Shown: positions 17,018 to 27,463 of the stretch, piece after piece
Layout of the letters: each line of letters starts with the position of its first letter
Position numbering within the stretch: position 1 is the stretch's first letter
Source of the DNA: an uncultured Francisellaceae bacterium
GTDB lineage: Bacteria > Pseudomonadota > Gammaproteobacteria > UBA6186 > Azoamicaceae
NCBI GenBank assembly: GCA_903822055.1
Contig: CAIJNR010000125.1
Span: 30,698 to 94,697, forward strand
Reading direction: 5' to 3'
Length of the DNA: 64,000 bases
The notes under the pieces: model-generated
Seen by the model: the letters and a program-made list of their open reading frames with translations, nothing else
What the model was told of the DNA's origin: nothing
Database searches by the model: none
Program-made: the position numbers and the translations under genes

Positions 17018-17953
17018 ATGAAAAACAAAACCGCCATTTTTTTAATGGGACCAACTGCATGTGGTAAAACTAATCTTGCTATATCTATGTCTCAAAATAT
17101 CCCTGTCGAAATTATTAACGTTGATTCTGCGCAAGTATATATTGGAATGGATATTGGTACTAATAAACCTACTAAAGAAGAATTAGCCATAACTCCTCAT
17201 CATTTAATTGATATTTGTTCGCCAAAAAATAATTATTCAGTAGCAAAATTTTGTAATGATGTTAATAATTTGTTAACAGAAATTCATAATAGAGGGAAAA
17301 TTCCACTACTAGTAGGTGGTACAATGCTATATTTTTATGCATTGTGTTTTGGTTTATCTAAGTTGCCATCACAAAATTTAGAAATTCGTAACAATATTAA
17401 TTTAGATGCAGAACAATATGGTTGGCCAAACATGCATGTTAAATTGGCCGAATTAGATCTAAAGGCTGCTAATAATATAGGAATCAACGATAGTCAACGC
17501 ATTCAACGCGCATTAGAAGTTATTTCCATAACAGGACAAAAGTTTTCTGATTATTTAATAGAACGTAATAGTTTTATGAATGATTGGAATATTCAATACT
17601 TTGCAATTGTTCAAAATGACAGAAAAGTTTTACATAAGAAAATTGCTGATAGATTTTATATAATGTTAGAAAAAGGTTTAGTTGATGAGGTCGCTCGTCT
17701 ATTACAACAAGAAATACCAATAGATATGCCGTCAATGCGTTGTGTTGGTTATAGACAAATAATTGAATATTTACAAGATAAAGTACCTGAACAGGAAGCA
17801 TATCAAAAAGTCATTTTTGCAACCAGACAATTAGCTAAAAGACAGTACACATGGTTGCGTAAATGGCAAACCTTAGTGGATTTAAACATACTGCAAACAG
17901 AATTATCAGAGCAACATAATTTATGGTTGATTACACGTAATGTAAAGTGTTAG
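17018..17953 (+). CDS. miaA: tRNA dimethylallyltransferase
   Basis: MiaA adds the isopentenyl group to A37 of tRNAs reading UNN codons. The P-loop is FLMGPTACGKTNLAI, followed by the conserved INVDSAQVYIGMDIGTNKPT and, later, RCVGYRQIIEYL and TRQLAKRQYTWLRKW. Length (311) is normal. It is followed after 36 bases by hfq, the standard gammaproteobacterial order. The inverted-repeat element upstream must either contain or be followed by its promoter. Confidence 0.96.
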   Translation: MKNKTAIFLMGPTACGKTNLAISMSQNIPVEIINVDSAQVYIGMDIGTNKPTKEELAITPHHLIDICSPKNNYSVAKFCNDVNNLLTEIHNRGKIPLLVGGTMLYFYALCFGLSKLPSQNLEIRNNINLDAEQYGWPNMHVKLAELDLKAANNIGINDSQRIQRALEVISITGQKFSDYLIERNSFMNDWNIQYFAIVQNDRKVLHKKIADRFYIMLEKGLVDEVARLLQQEIPIDMPSMRCVGYRQIIEYLQDKVPEQEAYQKVIFATRQLAKRQYTWLRKWQTLVDLNILQTELSEQHNLWLITRNVKC

Positions 17954-17989
17954 ACTTCATTATTAATATTCTGGATTGGGGAAAAAATT

Positions 17990-18271
17990 ATGTCTAAATG
18001 GCAGACAATACAGGATCCATTTTTAAATGCATTGCGCAAAGAAAGGATACCTGTGGCTATTTATTTAGTGAATGGTATAAAGTTGCAAGGAAATATAGAA
18101 TCATTTGATCAGTTTGCAGTATTATTAAAAAATACAGTAAGTCAGATGGTATATAAGCATGCTATTTCTACTATAGTTCCTGCTCGTAATGTTCGTATAG
18201 TTTCAGATGTAAAAAGTGAAGAAGAAATGTCACTGGAAGTAGAGCAAGAATTTGTCGAAATTCATAGTTAA
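17990..18271 (+). CDS. hfq: RNA chaperone Hfq
   Basis: The Sm-like ring protein that pairs small RNAs with mRNAs. Residues 1-68 match Hfq closely: [20 protein letters not shown], then [17 protein letters not shown] and the Sm2 motif region [12 protein letters not shown]. The variable C-terminal tail is short and acidic, total 93 residues. A GGGG ribosome site lies about nine bases before the ATG. It sits between miaA and hflX as in E. coli. Confidence 0.97.
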   Translation: MSKWQTIQDPFLNALRKERIPVAIYLVNGIKLQGNIESFDQFAVLLKNTVSQMVYKHAISTIVPARNVRIVSDVKSEEEMSLEVEQEFVEIHS

Positions 18272-18308
18272 TTATTGAGATTGATATAGTTTTTAAAAGT
18301 TTTATACA

Positions 18309-19637
18309 TTGTTAGAAAAATTACAATATTTACCTCAGCAAGCACTATTAATTCATATTAAGTTACTACATTCTGTTTATGATAGTGCGGTTAGTGCGAT
18401 AGAGTTTCAAGGTCTTGCAAAATCTAGCGATATTATAATTTTAGATTTAATTATTTGTCGTCTTAATAGACAATCAATAGATGCAAAGTATTTAATAGGT
18501 AAGGGTAAGCTTACTGAAATTAGTGATATCGTTGTTAAAAACAATGTTAGTTTAGTAATCTTTAATTATGAACTTTCCGCATCGCAACAAAAACATTTAG
18601 AAAAATTTTTAAATTGTAAAGTATTAGATAGAACAGAATTAATTCTTCATATTTTTGCTAAGCGAGCTAGAACCTTTGAAGGTAAGTTGCAAGTTGAATT
18701 AGCTAGATTGCAGCATCTATCTACCAGATTAGTGAGAGTTTGGACCCATTTAGAGCGTCAAAAAGGTGGGGTTGGTTTGCGTTCTGGTCCTGGGGAACAA
18801 CAGATTGAAATAGATAGGCGGATCATAAGAAATAAAATAAAGAATATTACTAAAAGTCTTGAAAAAATCAAAAAACAACGCAAATTACAGCGTACTGCTC
18901 GTAAGAAAGCTATGTTTTCTACAATATCTTTAGTAGGTTACACCAATTCTGGTAAATCAACGTTATTTAATTTATTAACTAATTCTAAAGTATCTACATT
19001 AAATATGCCATTTGTAACATTAGATCCTATTTTACGTACTATGTTTATTCCGAAGGTTGGATCAGTAATTTTGGCGGATACTGTTGGATTCATTAAAGAT
19101 CTTCCACATCACTTAATAGATGCGTTTAAAGCAACTTTAGAATCCATTAATGCATCAGATTTATTATTGCATGTTATCGATGTTAGTGATAATGATTCTT
19201 TTGAACGTAAGCAAGATGTGCTTAATGTTTTAGAAAAAATTGGTGCTGTCGATATTCCAATTTTAGAGATCTACAATAAAATAGATAATAATCAAACAAT
19301 AATAGATTTGCCATCAATAAATTGTTGTTTAACTGACACTCAGGGTTTTGGTTATTCTGGTGTTGGGGTTAAAATTTCTGCGTTGTATAACTTAGGTATA
19401 GAAAAATTAATTATGGCTATAAGTAATAAGTTATGTGTAGAATTAGTCCATTGCCAGTTAAAATTAATGCCTAATAATGCAAATATTAGGATAGAATTGT
19501 TAAAGTTGGGTGCAGTAGAGAATGAAACTATAGATCAAACAACTGGAGAATTTAAGTTAGATGTTACTATTCAAAAACAATGTTGGCGTGTTTTATGTAA
19601 TAAATTTATAGATTTACCTAAAATGATCGTGACATAA
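18309..19637 (+). CDS. hflX: GTPase HflX, ribosome splitting factor
   Basis: HflX is a ribosome-associated GTPase that splits stalled ribosomes. The N-terminal domain leads into a helical basic linker with the family motif LSTRLVRVWTHLERQKGGVG. The G domain has GYTNSGKSTLFNLL (G1), DTVGFIKDLPHHLIDAFK (G3 region) and YNKID (G4). No ATG is available, so TTG at 18309 is taken as the start; no clear ribosome site precedes it, and the N-terminus is somewhat uncertain. Length 442. Confidence 0.94.
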   Translation: MLEKLQYLPQQALLIHIKLLHSVYDSAVSAIEFQGLAKSSDIIILDLIICRLNRQSIDAKYLIGKGKLTEISDIVVKNNVSLVIFNYELSASQQKHLEKFLNCKVLDRTELILHIFAKRARTFEGKLQVELARLQHLSTRLVRVWTHLERQKGGVGLRSGPGEQQIEIDRRIIRNKIKNITKSLEKIKKQRKLQRTARKKAMFSTISLVGYTNSGKSTLFNLLTNSKVSTLNMPFVTLDPILRTMFIPKVGSVILADTVGFIKDLPHHLIDAFKATLESINASDLLLHVIDVSDNDSFERKQDVLNVLEKIGAVDIPILEIYNKIDNNQTIIDLPSINCCLTDTQGFGYSGVGVKISALYNLGIEKLIMAISNKLCVELVHCQLKLMPNNANIRIELLKLGAVENETIDQTTGEFKLDVTIQKQCWRVLCNKFIDLPKMIVT

Positions 19638-19657
19638 TAAGTAGAGAGAAAGAGAGT

Positions 19658-20824
19658 ATGGATCAATTAAGTATGGCGTGGAATGAACCTGGATCTAACG
19701 AGCCAAATAATAACAAAGATAATATAGATGGATCTGATGATAATTCTGATAGTAATAGTGATAAAAAAAAGAATATGTATAAAAATCGTAATCAGCAAGA
19801 TGGGCCACCAGATCTAGAAGAAATTTTTAATAATTTACGCAAACAAATATTATCTTTTTTAGGAATTAAAAAAAGTAGTATTGGTGGTGGCAGTAATAAG
19901 TTTGCTGAGTTTAGTGGCAATAACAATAATTTTTTTATTATGTTGTTATTGGGTATTGTTATACTAATATATTTATTGGCAGGATTTTATATTGTTAATC
20001 CAGCCGAGCAATCAGTTATAACTAGGTTTGGTAAATATAATCGTACGGTAGGACCTGGTCCTCATTGGATCCCTAGATTTATTGAATCCAATACTATTGT
20101 TAATAGCGAGCAAGTAGGTTTTAGTAGACATAGTGCTTCTATGTTAACTCAAGATGAAAATATAGTATTTGTTGAAATAGAATTACAGTATCGAATTTCA
20201 GATGTACACTATTATTTGTTTAGAGTCTCTGAACCAATAAAGACATTAAAGCAAGCAGTAGAAAGTGCTATGCGTCAAGTAGTTGGGCATGCAAAATTAG
20301 ATTTTATTATGACAGATGGTCGTGCTCAAATTTCTGAAGACATAAAACAGCAAGTAACTAGTATTTTAGAGCAATATAATGCTGGTATTCAGGTTATAAC
20401 TGTGGCGTTTAAGGAAGCAAAAGCACCAGAAGCTGTTAAAAGTGCATTTGATGATGTAATTAAAGCTAGAGAAGAACAAGAAAGGTTAAAACATGCTGCA
20501 GAGGCATTTGCTAATAAAATTGTACCTGAAGCCAAAGGTGATGCGGAGCGTATGTTAGTGGAAGCTGAAGCATATAGACAAGAAGTAATCGCTAAAGCAA
20601 TTGGTGATACATTAAGATTTAATTCGGTTTTAACTGAATATAATAAGGCACCAGAAATTACTAAAAAAAGGCTATATATAGATACATTAGAAGAAGTATT
20701 GTCCAACACTAGTAAAATTGTTGTTGATTTGAAAAATGCTAATAACTTGGTTTATTTACCACTAGATAAATTAATTAGCAATAACAAAAACCAAGGTGGT
20801 GTTGATGGAGAAATTAAGCAATGA
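19658..20824 (+). CDS. hflK: FtsH protease modulator HflK
   Basis: HflK and HflC form the SPFH-domain cage around the FtsH protease in the inner membrane. An acidic, Asn/Asp-rich N-terminus is followed by one membrane segment (FIMLLLGIVILIYLLAGFYI, near residue 100). The SPFH/band-7 domain follows (VNPAEQSVITRFGKYNRTVG) and then the coiled coil rich in Glu and Ala. It overlaps hflC by 4 bases (ATGA), so the partners are made in step. Confidence 0.95.
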   Translation: MDQLSMAWNEPGSNEPNNNKDNIDGSDDNSDSNSDKKKNMYKNRNQQDGPPDLEEIFNNLRKQILSFLGIKKSSIGGGSNKFAEFSGNNNNFFIMLLLGIVILIYLLAGFYIVNPAEQSVITRFGKYNRTVGPGPHWIPRFIESNTIVNSEQVGFSRHSASMLTQDENIVFVEIELQYRISDVHYYLFRVSEPIKTLKQAVESAMRQVVGHAKLDFIMTDGRAQISEDIKQQVTSILEQYNAGIQVITVAFKEAKAPEAVKSAFDDVIKAREEQERLKHAAEAFANKIVPEAKGDAERMLVEAEAYRQEVIAKAIGDTLRFNSVLTEYNKAPEITKKRLYIDTLEEVLSNTSKIVVDLKNANNLVYLPLDKLISNNKNQGGVDGEIKQ

Positions 20825-21741
20825 TCAATAACTTAAAATTTAATTTTAAATATCTTAATAATACGCAAGTAATTTTTGCTACATTAATAGCTACCTGGGT
20901 TTTATTTTTAAGCTTATATACAGTATACGAAACAGATAAAGTTATTGTGTTACGTCTAGGTAAATTGCTACATGGCAGTAATAATAAACCATTAATTATT
21001 GGTCCAGGATTACATATAAAGTGGCCTTTTATTGATGATATACGTAGCTTTGATACTAGATTGAATATGTTAGATATTAAATCTTCTAGGATAGTTACCA
21101 ACGAAAAAAAAGATGTTTTAGTAGATTTTTATGTTGAATGGAGAATTGATGATCTAGAATTGTTTTATACACGTACAGAAGGCAATAAAGCAAAAGCTGA
21201 AACTTTATTAAGTCAAAAAGGTATCGATGGTCTGCGGGCTGAGTTTGGTAGAAGTAGTATCCAAGAGGTGGTTTCTGGAGTTCGAGTAGAGTTAATGGAC
21301 AAATTAAGAAAATCTACTGATGAACATGCTGCCAATTTAGGAATTACTGTGATTGATGTACGTATTAAGAGAATTGATTTGCCTGACGAAGTAAGTGGTG
21401 CAGTTTATGATCGTATGAGTTCTGAGCGTGCCAGGGTTGCTAGTGAGTTGAAAGCTAAGGGCGAGGCTAATGCTATAGTGATACGTGCTAATGCTGATAA
21501 AACTAAAAGAATTTTATTAGCAGAAGCTAATCAAGAAGCAAAGCATATTCGTGGTAATGGTGATGCAGAAGCTAGTAGAATTTATGCTAAAGCATATCAA
21601 CAATCACCACAGTTTTATGAGCTATATAGAAGTTTAGAGGCGTATAAAAAAGTATTTGATAATAAAAGTGATATTTTAGTGCTAAAACCAGACAGTGAGT
21701 TTTTTAAATATTTTAATAGTGGTTCGGGTGCGTCTAAGTGA
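20821..21741 (+). CDS. hflC: FtsH protease modulator HflC
   Basis: The partner of HflK. One N-terminal membrane segment (VIFATLIATWVLFLSLYTVY) is followed by the SPFH domain (DKVIVLRLGKLL, GPGLHIKWPFIDDIRSFDTR) and a C-terminal helical region (RASELKAKGE-like repeats of Ala and Glu, here near RVASELKAKGEANAIVIRAN). Length 306 is in the usual range. It overlaps both hflK and rnr by 4 bases. Confidence 0.95.
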   Translation: MINNLKFNFKYLNNTQVIFATLIATWVLFLSLYTVYETDKVIVLRLGKLLHGSNNKPLIIGPGLHIKWPFIDDIRSFDTRLNMLDIKSSRIVTNEKKDVLVDFYVEWRIDDLELFYTRTEGNKAKAETLLSQKGIDGLRAEFGRSSIQEVVSGVRVELMDKLRKSTDEHAANLGITVIDVRIKRIDLPDEVSGAVYDRMSSERARVASELKAKGEANAIVIRANADKTKRILLAEANQEAKHIRGNGDAEASRIYAKAYQQSPQFYELYRSLEAYKKVFDNKSDILVLKPDSEFFKYFNSGSGASK

Positions 21742-23984
21742 AAGATCCATTTGCTGAACGAGAAGCTGAAAAATACCAAAATCCTATTCCCAGTAGAGAA
21801 TTTATATTAGGTGTGCTTCAATCCATTGCCACTCCAGTACATTTTAATCAATTAAAAAAAGAACTGCATATAAATGGTGAAGAAGAGAGAATTGCTTTGC
21901 GTAGGCGGTTGCGAGCTATGGTGCGTGATGGTCAATTAGGTAAAATACATAAAAATTATTGTTTGAAAGACTTTGTTAATAAATATAATTCGAGTAAAAC
22001 TATAGATCAATTTAATGAATCTAATCAACCAATGAAAAAAATAGTTGGTAAATTATTTCAAGTTAATGGCTTTATTTATGCTGTTCCATTTTTAAATAAA
22101 GATTTTGGGCAGGATGTTTTAATACCCGCAGGCCATGAACATGGTGCTCAGATTGGGGATTTTGTAGTTTTAGAAGTTATTATGCCGGTTTTTAAGTGGG
22201 CAGATCCTGTTGGTAAAGTTATTAAAATTTTAGGAAAAGCTGATGATCGTGATGTATTAATACACTCATCAATAGTTAGTTTAGATATTCCATCTGTTTG
22301 GAACGTAGATGTTAAAAAGCAAGTTTCTGAAACCAATACAAACATAGAAGATAGTGTTATAAAATCTAGGGTTGATTTAAGAAATTTACCATTAGTTACT
22401 ATTGACGGCGAAGACTCTAAAGATTTTGATGATGCAGTATTTTGTGAAGTTAATAAGCGTGGTGGCTGGAAATTACATGTGGCAATTGCAGATGTTAGTC
22501 ATTATATAACCCAGGATAGTGCTATAGATCATCAAGCATTATTGCGTGGTAATTCTGTATATTTTCCTGGCAAAGTTATTCCAATGTTGCCAGAATTGTT
22601 TTCTAATGAATTATGTTCGTTAAAACCTAATGTGGATAGATTATGTATGGTATGTTCCATGCACGTCAGTCAAAGTGGTAAAGTAACAAAATATGATTTT
22701 TATGAAGCAGTTATGCGTTCCAAAGCACGTCTGACTTATAATCAAGTTGCTGAAATATTAGCTGAAAATAAAAAAAATCACGGTATAGATAAAGCAGTAT
22801 TAGCGAATTTATTAGAATTGCATAATGTATTTGTAGTTTTACATCAAGAACGTCAAAAAAGAGGTGCTATTGAATTTGAAACTTCAGAAAGTAGAATAGT
22901 TTTCAATAAAAAAGGGGAAGCTATTGATATAAAAGCTGTAAAACGTAATGTGGCTCATAGAATTATAGAAGAGAGTATGTTGTGTGCTAATGTAGCTACT
23001 GCTAAGTTTTTAGAAAAAAATAAAGTATTAAGCATTTATCGGGTTCATGAGGGGCCAAAATCTGTTAAATTAATCGATTTAAAAGCCTTTTTAGCCGGGG
23101 TTGGTTTATCATTAGATAGCGATAATAATCCAACTCCACAAGATTATTCACGGCTGTTACAAAGTATTAGTCATCGTGCCGATGCCGATGTAATTCAAAT
23201 GATTTTATTACGCTCTATGTGTCAGGCTGTATATTCTATAGATAATATAGGACATTTTGGGTTGGCATATCCAGCGTATACTCACTTTACATCTCCTATT
23301 CGTCGATATACAGATCTACTGGTTCATAGACATATTAAATCAATATTAAGTAACAATACCAATAAGCTTCATTTACCGACTGAAAAAGTAAAAGAAGTAG
23401 CTGAACATTGTTCTATGACCGAACGTCGTGCAGACGATGCAACCAGAGAAGTAATTAAAGCATGTAAGTGTCAGTACTTGAGTAAATATGTAGGGCATAA
23501 GTTCGTTGGTATTATTTCTGGAGTGACTAAATTTGGTCTATTTGTAGAGCTTAAAGATATTTATATAGATGGCCTGGTGCATATTAATTCTTTGGGTCAG
23601 GATTATTTTGTTCATGATCCAGTACACCATAAATTAATAGGCGAAAGAACTGGTATAATTTATTCTTTAGGTATGGAGTTACAGGTTATAGTAAGTAAAG
23701 TTGATTTAGATAGAAGGCGGATAGATTTCGTATTGCAAGATAGTGATAGAAGTAAAAAATCTGTGGTTAAAAAATCTAGTGTTTCAAGATCTAAAAGTAA
23801 AAGTAAAAAATTCAGCAAAACTAATAAACCCAGTGTTGCTAAACATGCAGTTCATGCTCATAAATTGTCTACTAAAGGCATAGCTAAAGGTAAAAACACT
23901 CAAACTACAATCGCGACTAAAATTAAAAAAGCTCAACCAAAAAAATTCAAATTTAAAAAACCTCAATCTAACAAGCAAAAATAA
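21738..23984 (+). CDS. rnr: Exoribonuclease R
   Basis: RNase R degrades structured RNA 3' to 5' and takes part in RNA quality control. It starts with GTG in a GTGA overlap with hflC; DPFAEREAEKYQNPIPSREF is the family N-terminus. The RNB catalytic domain has VTIDGEDSKDFDDAVF with the metal-binding aspartates and later HFTSPIRRYTDLLVHRHI. The S1 domain follows (FVGIISGVTKFGLFVEL), then a basic Lys/Ser tail of about 75 residues. In E. coli rnr lies near hflC and rlmB as here. Confidence 0.96.
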   Translation: MKDPFAEREAEKYQNPIPSREFILGVLQSIATPVHFNQLKKELHINGEEERIALRRRLRAMVRDGQLGKIHKNYCLKDFVNKYNSSKTIDQFNESNQPMKKIVGKLFQVNGFIYAVPFLNKDFGQDVLIPAGHEHGAQIGDFVVLEVIMPVFKWADPVGKVIKILGKADDRDVLIHSSIVSLDIPSVWNVDVKKQVSETNTNIEDSVIKSRVDLRNLPLVTIDGEDSKDFDDAVFCEVNKRGGWKLHVAIADVSHYITQDSAIDHQALLRGNSVYFPGKVIPMLPELFSNELCSLKPNVDRLCMVCSMHVSQSGKVTKYDFYEAVMRSKARLTYNQVAEILAENKKNHGIDKAVLANLLELHNVFVVLHQERQKRGAIEFETSESRIVFNKKGEAIDIKAVKRNVAHRIIEESMLCANVATAKFLEKNKVLSIYRVHEGPKSVKLIDLKAFLAGVGLSLDSDNNPTPQDYSRLLQSISHRADADVIQMILLRSMCQAVYSIDNIGHFGLAYPAYTHFTSPIRRYTDLLVHRHIKSILSNNTNKLHLPTEKVKEVAEHCSMTERRADDATREVIKACKCQYLSKYVGHKFVGIISGVTKFGLFVELKDIYIDGLVHINSLGQDYFVHDPVHHKLIGERTGIIYSLGMELQVIVSKVDLDRRRIDFVLQDSDRSKKSVVKKSSVSRSKSKSKKFSKTNKPSVAKHAVHAHKLSTKGIAKGKNTQTTIATKIKKAQPKKFKFKKPQSNKQK

Positions 23985-23986
23985 CA

Positions 23987-24838
23987 ATGTTTTATAAAAA
24001 AACTGGTAAAACACCTAACAAACATAGTAAGCCTAATAGGCACTCCACAAAAACAACTGAGACAGCGTTTGCTGACAAAGAGATAATATATGGTATTAAT
24101 ACTATACAAGTGTTAATAAACACTGATCCTAGTAGAATCATATCGATTTTTTGTGAGAAAAAAAATACAACTGTAATTAATTCAAAAATTAAAAACATTT
24201 GCGATCTAGCTCGGGATCAGCAAATTTCTGTACAAGACACCAATACTGCAACTTTAGATAGATGGTTCGTAGAGCCTGTTAATCATCAGGGAATTGCAGC
24301 ACATATCAAACCAACAAAATTTTTAGAAGAAGAGGATTTGATTGAATTAGCTAATCAAATCAAACCTTCGAAAGCTATATTTTTGGTTTTAGATAGTGTG
24401 CAAGATCCTAGAAATTTAGGAGCATGTATTAGAAGTGCAGCAGCTATTGGAGTAAGTGCGGTTGTTATTTCTAGAAATGCAACTTGTGATGTAACAGCTA
24501 CTGTTAAAAAAGTGGCAAGTGGTGCAGCAGATATTATACCAATTGCCAAAGTAGGTAATTTGGTTAATTGTTTAAAACAATTACAAAAACACGGGGTCTG
24601 GGTGATATCGTTAGCTGCGTCTCATGCGCAAAATTTATCTGCGATTGATCTTACTGTTCCAGTTGCTTTAGTGTTAGGTTCAGAAGAGCTAGGAGTGCGT
24701 AGCCTTATTAAGCAGCATAGTGATTTTTTAGCTAAAATTCCTATGCTGAATAGTGGTATAGATAGTTTAAATGTATCAGTAGCAGCTGGCATTTGTTTAT
24801 ATGAGGTAAACAGGCAGAGAACGAATGGCAAAGCTTAA
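23987..24838 (+). CDS. rlmB: 23S rRNA 2'-O-methyltransferase (Gm2251)
   Basis: A SpoU-family (SPOUT) methyltransferase. The N-terminal substrate-binding domain starts with YGINTIQVLI. The trefoil-knot domain shows all three motifs: LDSVQDPRNLGACIRSA, then LVLGSEELGVRSLIKQHSDF and IPMLNSGIDSLNVSVAAGIC. It directly follows rnr, the usual pairing. Its last 14 bases overlap the sdhA start, an unusual junction. Confidence 0.95.
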   Translation: MFYKKTGKTPNKHSKPNRHSTKTTETAFADKEIIYGINTIQVLINTDPSRIISIFCEKKNTTVINSKIKNICDLARDQQISVQDTNTATLDRWFVEPVNHQGIAAHIKPTKFLEEEDLIELANQIKPSKAIFLVLDSVQDPRNLGACIRSAAAIGVSAVVISRNATCDVTATVKKVASGAADIIPIAKVGNLVNCLKQLQKHGVWVISLAASHAQNLSAIDLTVPVALVLGSEELGVRSLIKQHSDFLAKIPMLNSGIDSLNVSVAAGICLYEVNRQRTNGKA

Positions 24839-26621
24839 CAACCAATCACATAAAATTGTTAGTAAAAAATTTGATATAGTAATTATTGGTGCAGGTGGAG
24901 CTGGGCTGCGAGCGGCATTAGAATTATCATTAGCTTCTAAAAATGTTGCAGTTGTTTCTAAAGTATTCCCTACTAGATCTCATACCGTTTCGGCACAAGG
25001 AGGTGTTTCTGCAGCACTTGGTAATGTTCATCCGGATAATTGGTTGTGGCATATGTTTGATACTGTTAAAGGAGCAGATTATTTAGGTGATCAAGACTGT
25101 ATAGAGTTTATGTGTAAAAATGCTTCAGAAGTGGTTTATGAACTAGAGCACATGGGCTTGCCGTTTTCACGGTTAGAAAATGGTAAAATTTACCAGAGGC
25201 CGTTTGGCGGGCAATCTAAGGATTTTGGTAAGGGCGGGCAAGCAAGTAGGACATTAGCAGCAGCTGATCGTACTGGGCATGCTCTATTGCATACTTTATA
25301 TCAAAAAAATTTACAGGCAAATACAGTATTTTTTAATGAATTTTTTGCTATAGATTTGGTTAAATCAGCTAGTGGTGATGTATCTGGTGTTGTAGTTTTA
25401 AATATAGCAACAGGCGAATTATTATTTTTACATGCTAAAGCTATAATTTTAGCAACCGGTGGTGCTGGTCAAATGTATCAATCTACTAGCAATGCATTAA
25501 TAAATACGGGTGATGGTATAGGGATGGCACTAAGAGCTGGTTTTCCAGTACAAGACATGGAAATGTGGCAATTTCATCCAACTGGGCTTTATGGTAAAGG
25601 AATTTTAATTTCCGAAGGTTCAAGAGGAGAAGGTGGTTATTTATTAAATAAACATGGTGAACGTTTTATGGAACGGTATGCACCAGCAGCTAAAGACTTA
25701 GCATCGAGAGATATTGTAACGCGTTCTATTACTACAGAAATATTAGAAGGCAGAGGATGCGGGGAAGCAGGAGCATATATAGAATTAAAGATTGATCATT
25801 TAGGATTAGATTTAATTAAAAAGCGTTTGCCGGGAATTTTTGAATTGGCAGTTACTTTTGCTAATATCGATCCAAGTAAACAGCCGATCCCAATAGCTCC
25901 AACTTGTCATTATATGATGGGTGGGATCCCTACTAATAGACATGCTAATGTTATAACTATGCTTAAAAATAGCACGACAATGGCTGTAAAAATCATAGAT
26001 TCTTTATATGCTATTGGTGAATGTTCATGTATATCGGTGCATGGTGCTAACCGATTGGGCGGTAATTCATTATTAGATTTAATAGTATTTGGTCGAGAAG
26101 CCGGACGAAATATAATTAATAAAATAAATTCTGGTTTAGATTTTAATGATGTAGCTTCAGACTCAATATCTATGGCTGCTAGCAGATTTCATAAATTATA
26201 TCAGGCCAAACAAGGTGAATCTTGTTGGCAAATTAAAAATGAATTAAAAAAGACCATGCAAGATAATTTTGGAGTATTCAGGACTCATAAAAATATGCAA
26301 TCTGGTGTTATAAAATTACAGGAATTAATCGAAAGATCTAAAGATATTGCTTTAACTGATCATAGTAGTGTTTTTAATACAGAATGTGTGGATGCATTAG
26401 AGATAGATAATTTGTTAAGAGCAGCTATGGCAACAGCTATTGCCGCAAACGCTAGAGAAGAAAGTAGAGGAGCTCATGTTAGATCTGATTTTCCGAATAG
26501 AGATGATCAAAATTGGTTAAAGCATACGGTAGTATTTTCTGATAATACAGTCATGTATCGTCCAGTTAATTTACAACCAGATACTATGTCTGGATTTATG
26601 CCTGAAGATAGGGTTTATTAA
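24825..26621 (+). CDS. sdhA: Succinate dehydrogenase flavoprotein subunit
   Basis: SdhA oxidises succinate to fumarate in complex II. The FAD-binding glycine motif is IVIIGAGGAGLRAALELS, and the histidine that binds FAD covalently is in TRSHTVSAQGGVSAALGN. The active-site stretches HPTGLYGKGILISEGSRGEG and RFMERYAP are intact. Length 598. It overlaps rlmB rather than following sdhC and sdhD, which are absent from the window, so the membrane anchor must be encoded elsewhere or be different. Confidence 0.96.
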   Translation: MAKLNNQSHKIVSKKFDIVIIGAGGAGLRAALELSLASKNVAVVSKVFPTRSHTVSAQGGVSAALGNVHPDNWLWHMFDTVKGADYLGDQDCIEFMCKNASEVVYELEHMGLPFSRLENGKIYQRPFGGQSKDFGKGGQASRTLAAADRTGHALLHTLYQKNLQANTVFFNEFFAIDLVKSASGDVSGVVVLNIATGELLFLHAKAIILATGGAGQMYQSTSNALINTGDGIGMALRAGFPVQDMEMWQFHPTGLYGKGILISEGSRGEGGYLLNKHGERFMERYAPAAKDLASRDIVTRSITTEILEGRGCGEAGAYIELKIDHLGLDLIKKRLPGIFELAVTFANIDPSKQPIPIAPTCHYMMGGIPTNRHANVITMLKNSTTMAVKIIDSLYAIGECSCISVHGANRLGGNSLLDLIVFGREAGRNIINKINSGLDFNDVASDSISMAASRFHKLYQAKQGESCWQIKNELKKTMQDNFGVFRTHKNMQSGVIKLQELIERSKDIALTDHSSVFNTECVDALEIDNLLRAAMATAIAANAREESRGAHVRSDFPNRDDQNWLKHTVVFSDNTVMYRPVNLQPDTMSGFMPEDRVY

Positions 26622-26622
26622 T

Positions 26623-27324
26623 ATGTTAAAATTTTCTATATATAGATTTAATTCTGAACAACCAGATGCTGAACCATACATGCAAGAATATGAATTAGCT
26701 GAAGCAGATATTAAAGGAAACATGTTGTTAGATGCATTAAGTGCGATCCAAGAACAACTTGATCCAAGTTTATCTTTTCGTAAATCTTGTAGAGAAGGTG
26801 TCTGTGGTTCAGATGGTATGAATATTAATGGCAAAAACAGTCTTGCTTGCATTATACCGCTTAGTAGTTTTGATGGTAAAACTATAGTGCTTAAACCTTT
26901 GCCTGGTATGCCAGTTATTCGTGATTTAATTGTAGATATGAGTAAGTTTCACGAGCAATACGAAAAAGTACAACCTTATTTGCAAAATGATAAAGATATG
27001 CCTATTACCGAAAGATTACAATCGATTGAGCAAAGAGAAAAATTAGATGGGTTATATGAATGTATCTTATGTGCTTGTTGTTCTAGTGCTTGCCCAATAT
27101 ATTTAAAAGATCCAGATCAATTCTTAGGCCCGGCCTCTATGCTACAGGCTGCTAGATTTATTCTCGATAGTCGTGATACTCAATCTGTGGGGCGTATGGC
27201 ACAATTAGACGAAGCGCAAGGCCTTTTTCGTTGTAGAAATATTTTAATTTGTGTAGATGCTTGTCCAAAAGGATTGGATCCCAATAAAGCTATTACTGAG
27301 ATTCGTAAAAAGATTTTGGAATAA
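26623..27324 (+). CDS. sdhB: Succinate dehydrogenase iron-sulfur subunit
   Basis: SdhB carries electrons from SdhA to quinone. The [2Fe-2S] cysteines are in SFRKSCREGVCGSDGMNING and the nearby SLAC. The [4Fe-4S] and [3Fe-4S] cysteines are in CILCACCSSACPIY and CRNILICVDACPKGLDP. Length 233 is standard. It starts one base after the sdhA stop and ends the long plus-strand transcription unit. No sucAB genes follow, unlike E. coli. Confidence 0.96.
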   Translation: MLKFSIYRFNSEQPDAEPYMQEYELAEADIKGNMLLDALSAIQEQLDPSLSFRKSCREGVCGSDGMNINGKNSLACIIPLSSFDGKTIVLKPLPGMPVIRDLIVDMSKFHEQYEKVQPYLQNDKDMPITERLQSIEQREKLDGLYECILCACCSSACPIYLKDPDQFLGPASMLQAARFILDSRDTQSVGRMAQLDEAQGLFRCRNILICVDACPKGLDPNKAITEIRKKILE

Positions 27325-27463
27325 ACATTAAATAGTTATATCTTCATTAAGAACTAATTTGATACTTAACGTGATATTACCCATAATTATAATCGTCAGG
27401 TATAATAACCTAATATAATTCTAACGATATTAAGTTAGACATTTTTTTTGCTATGTTTATTGT

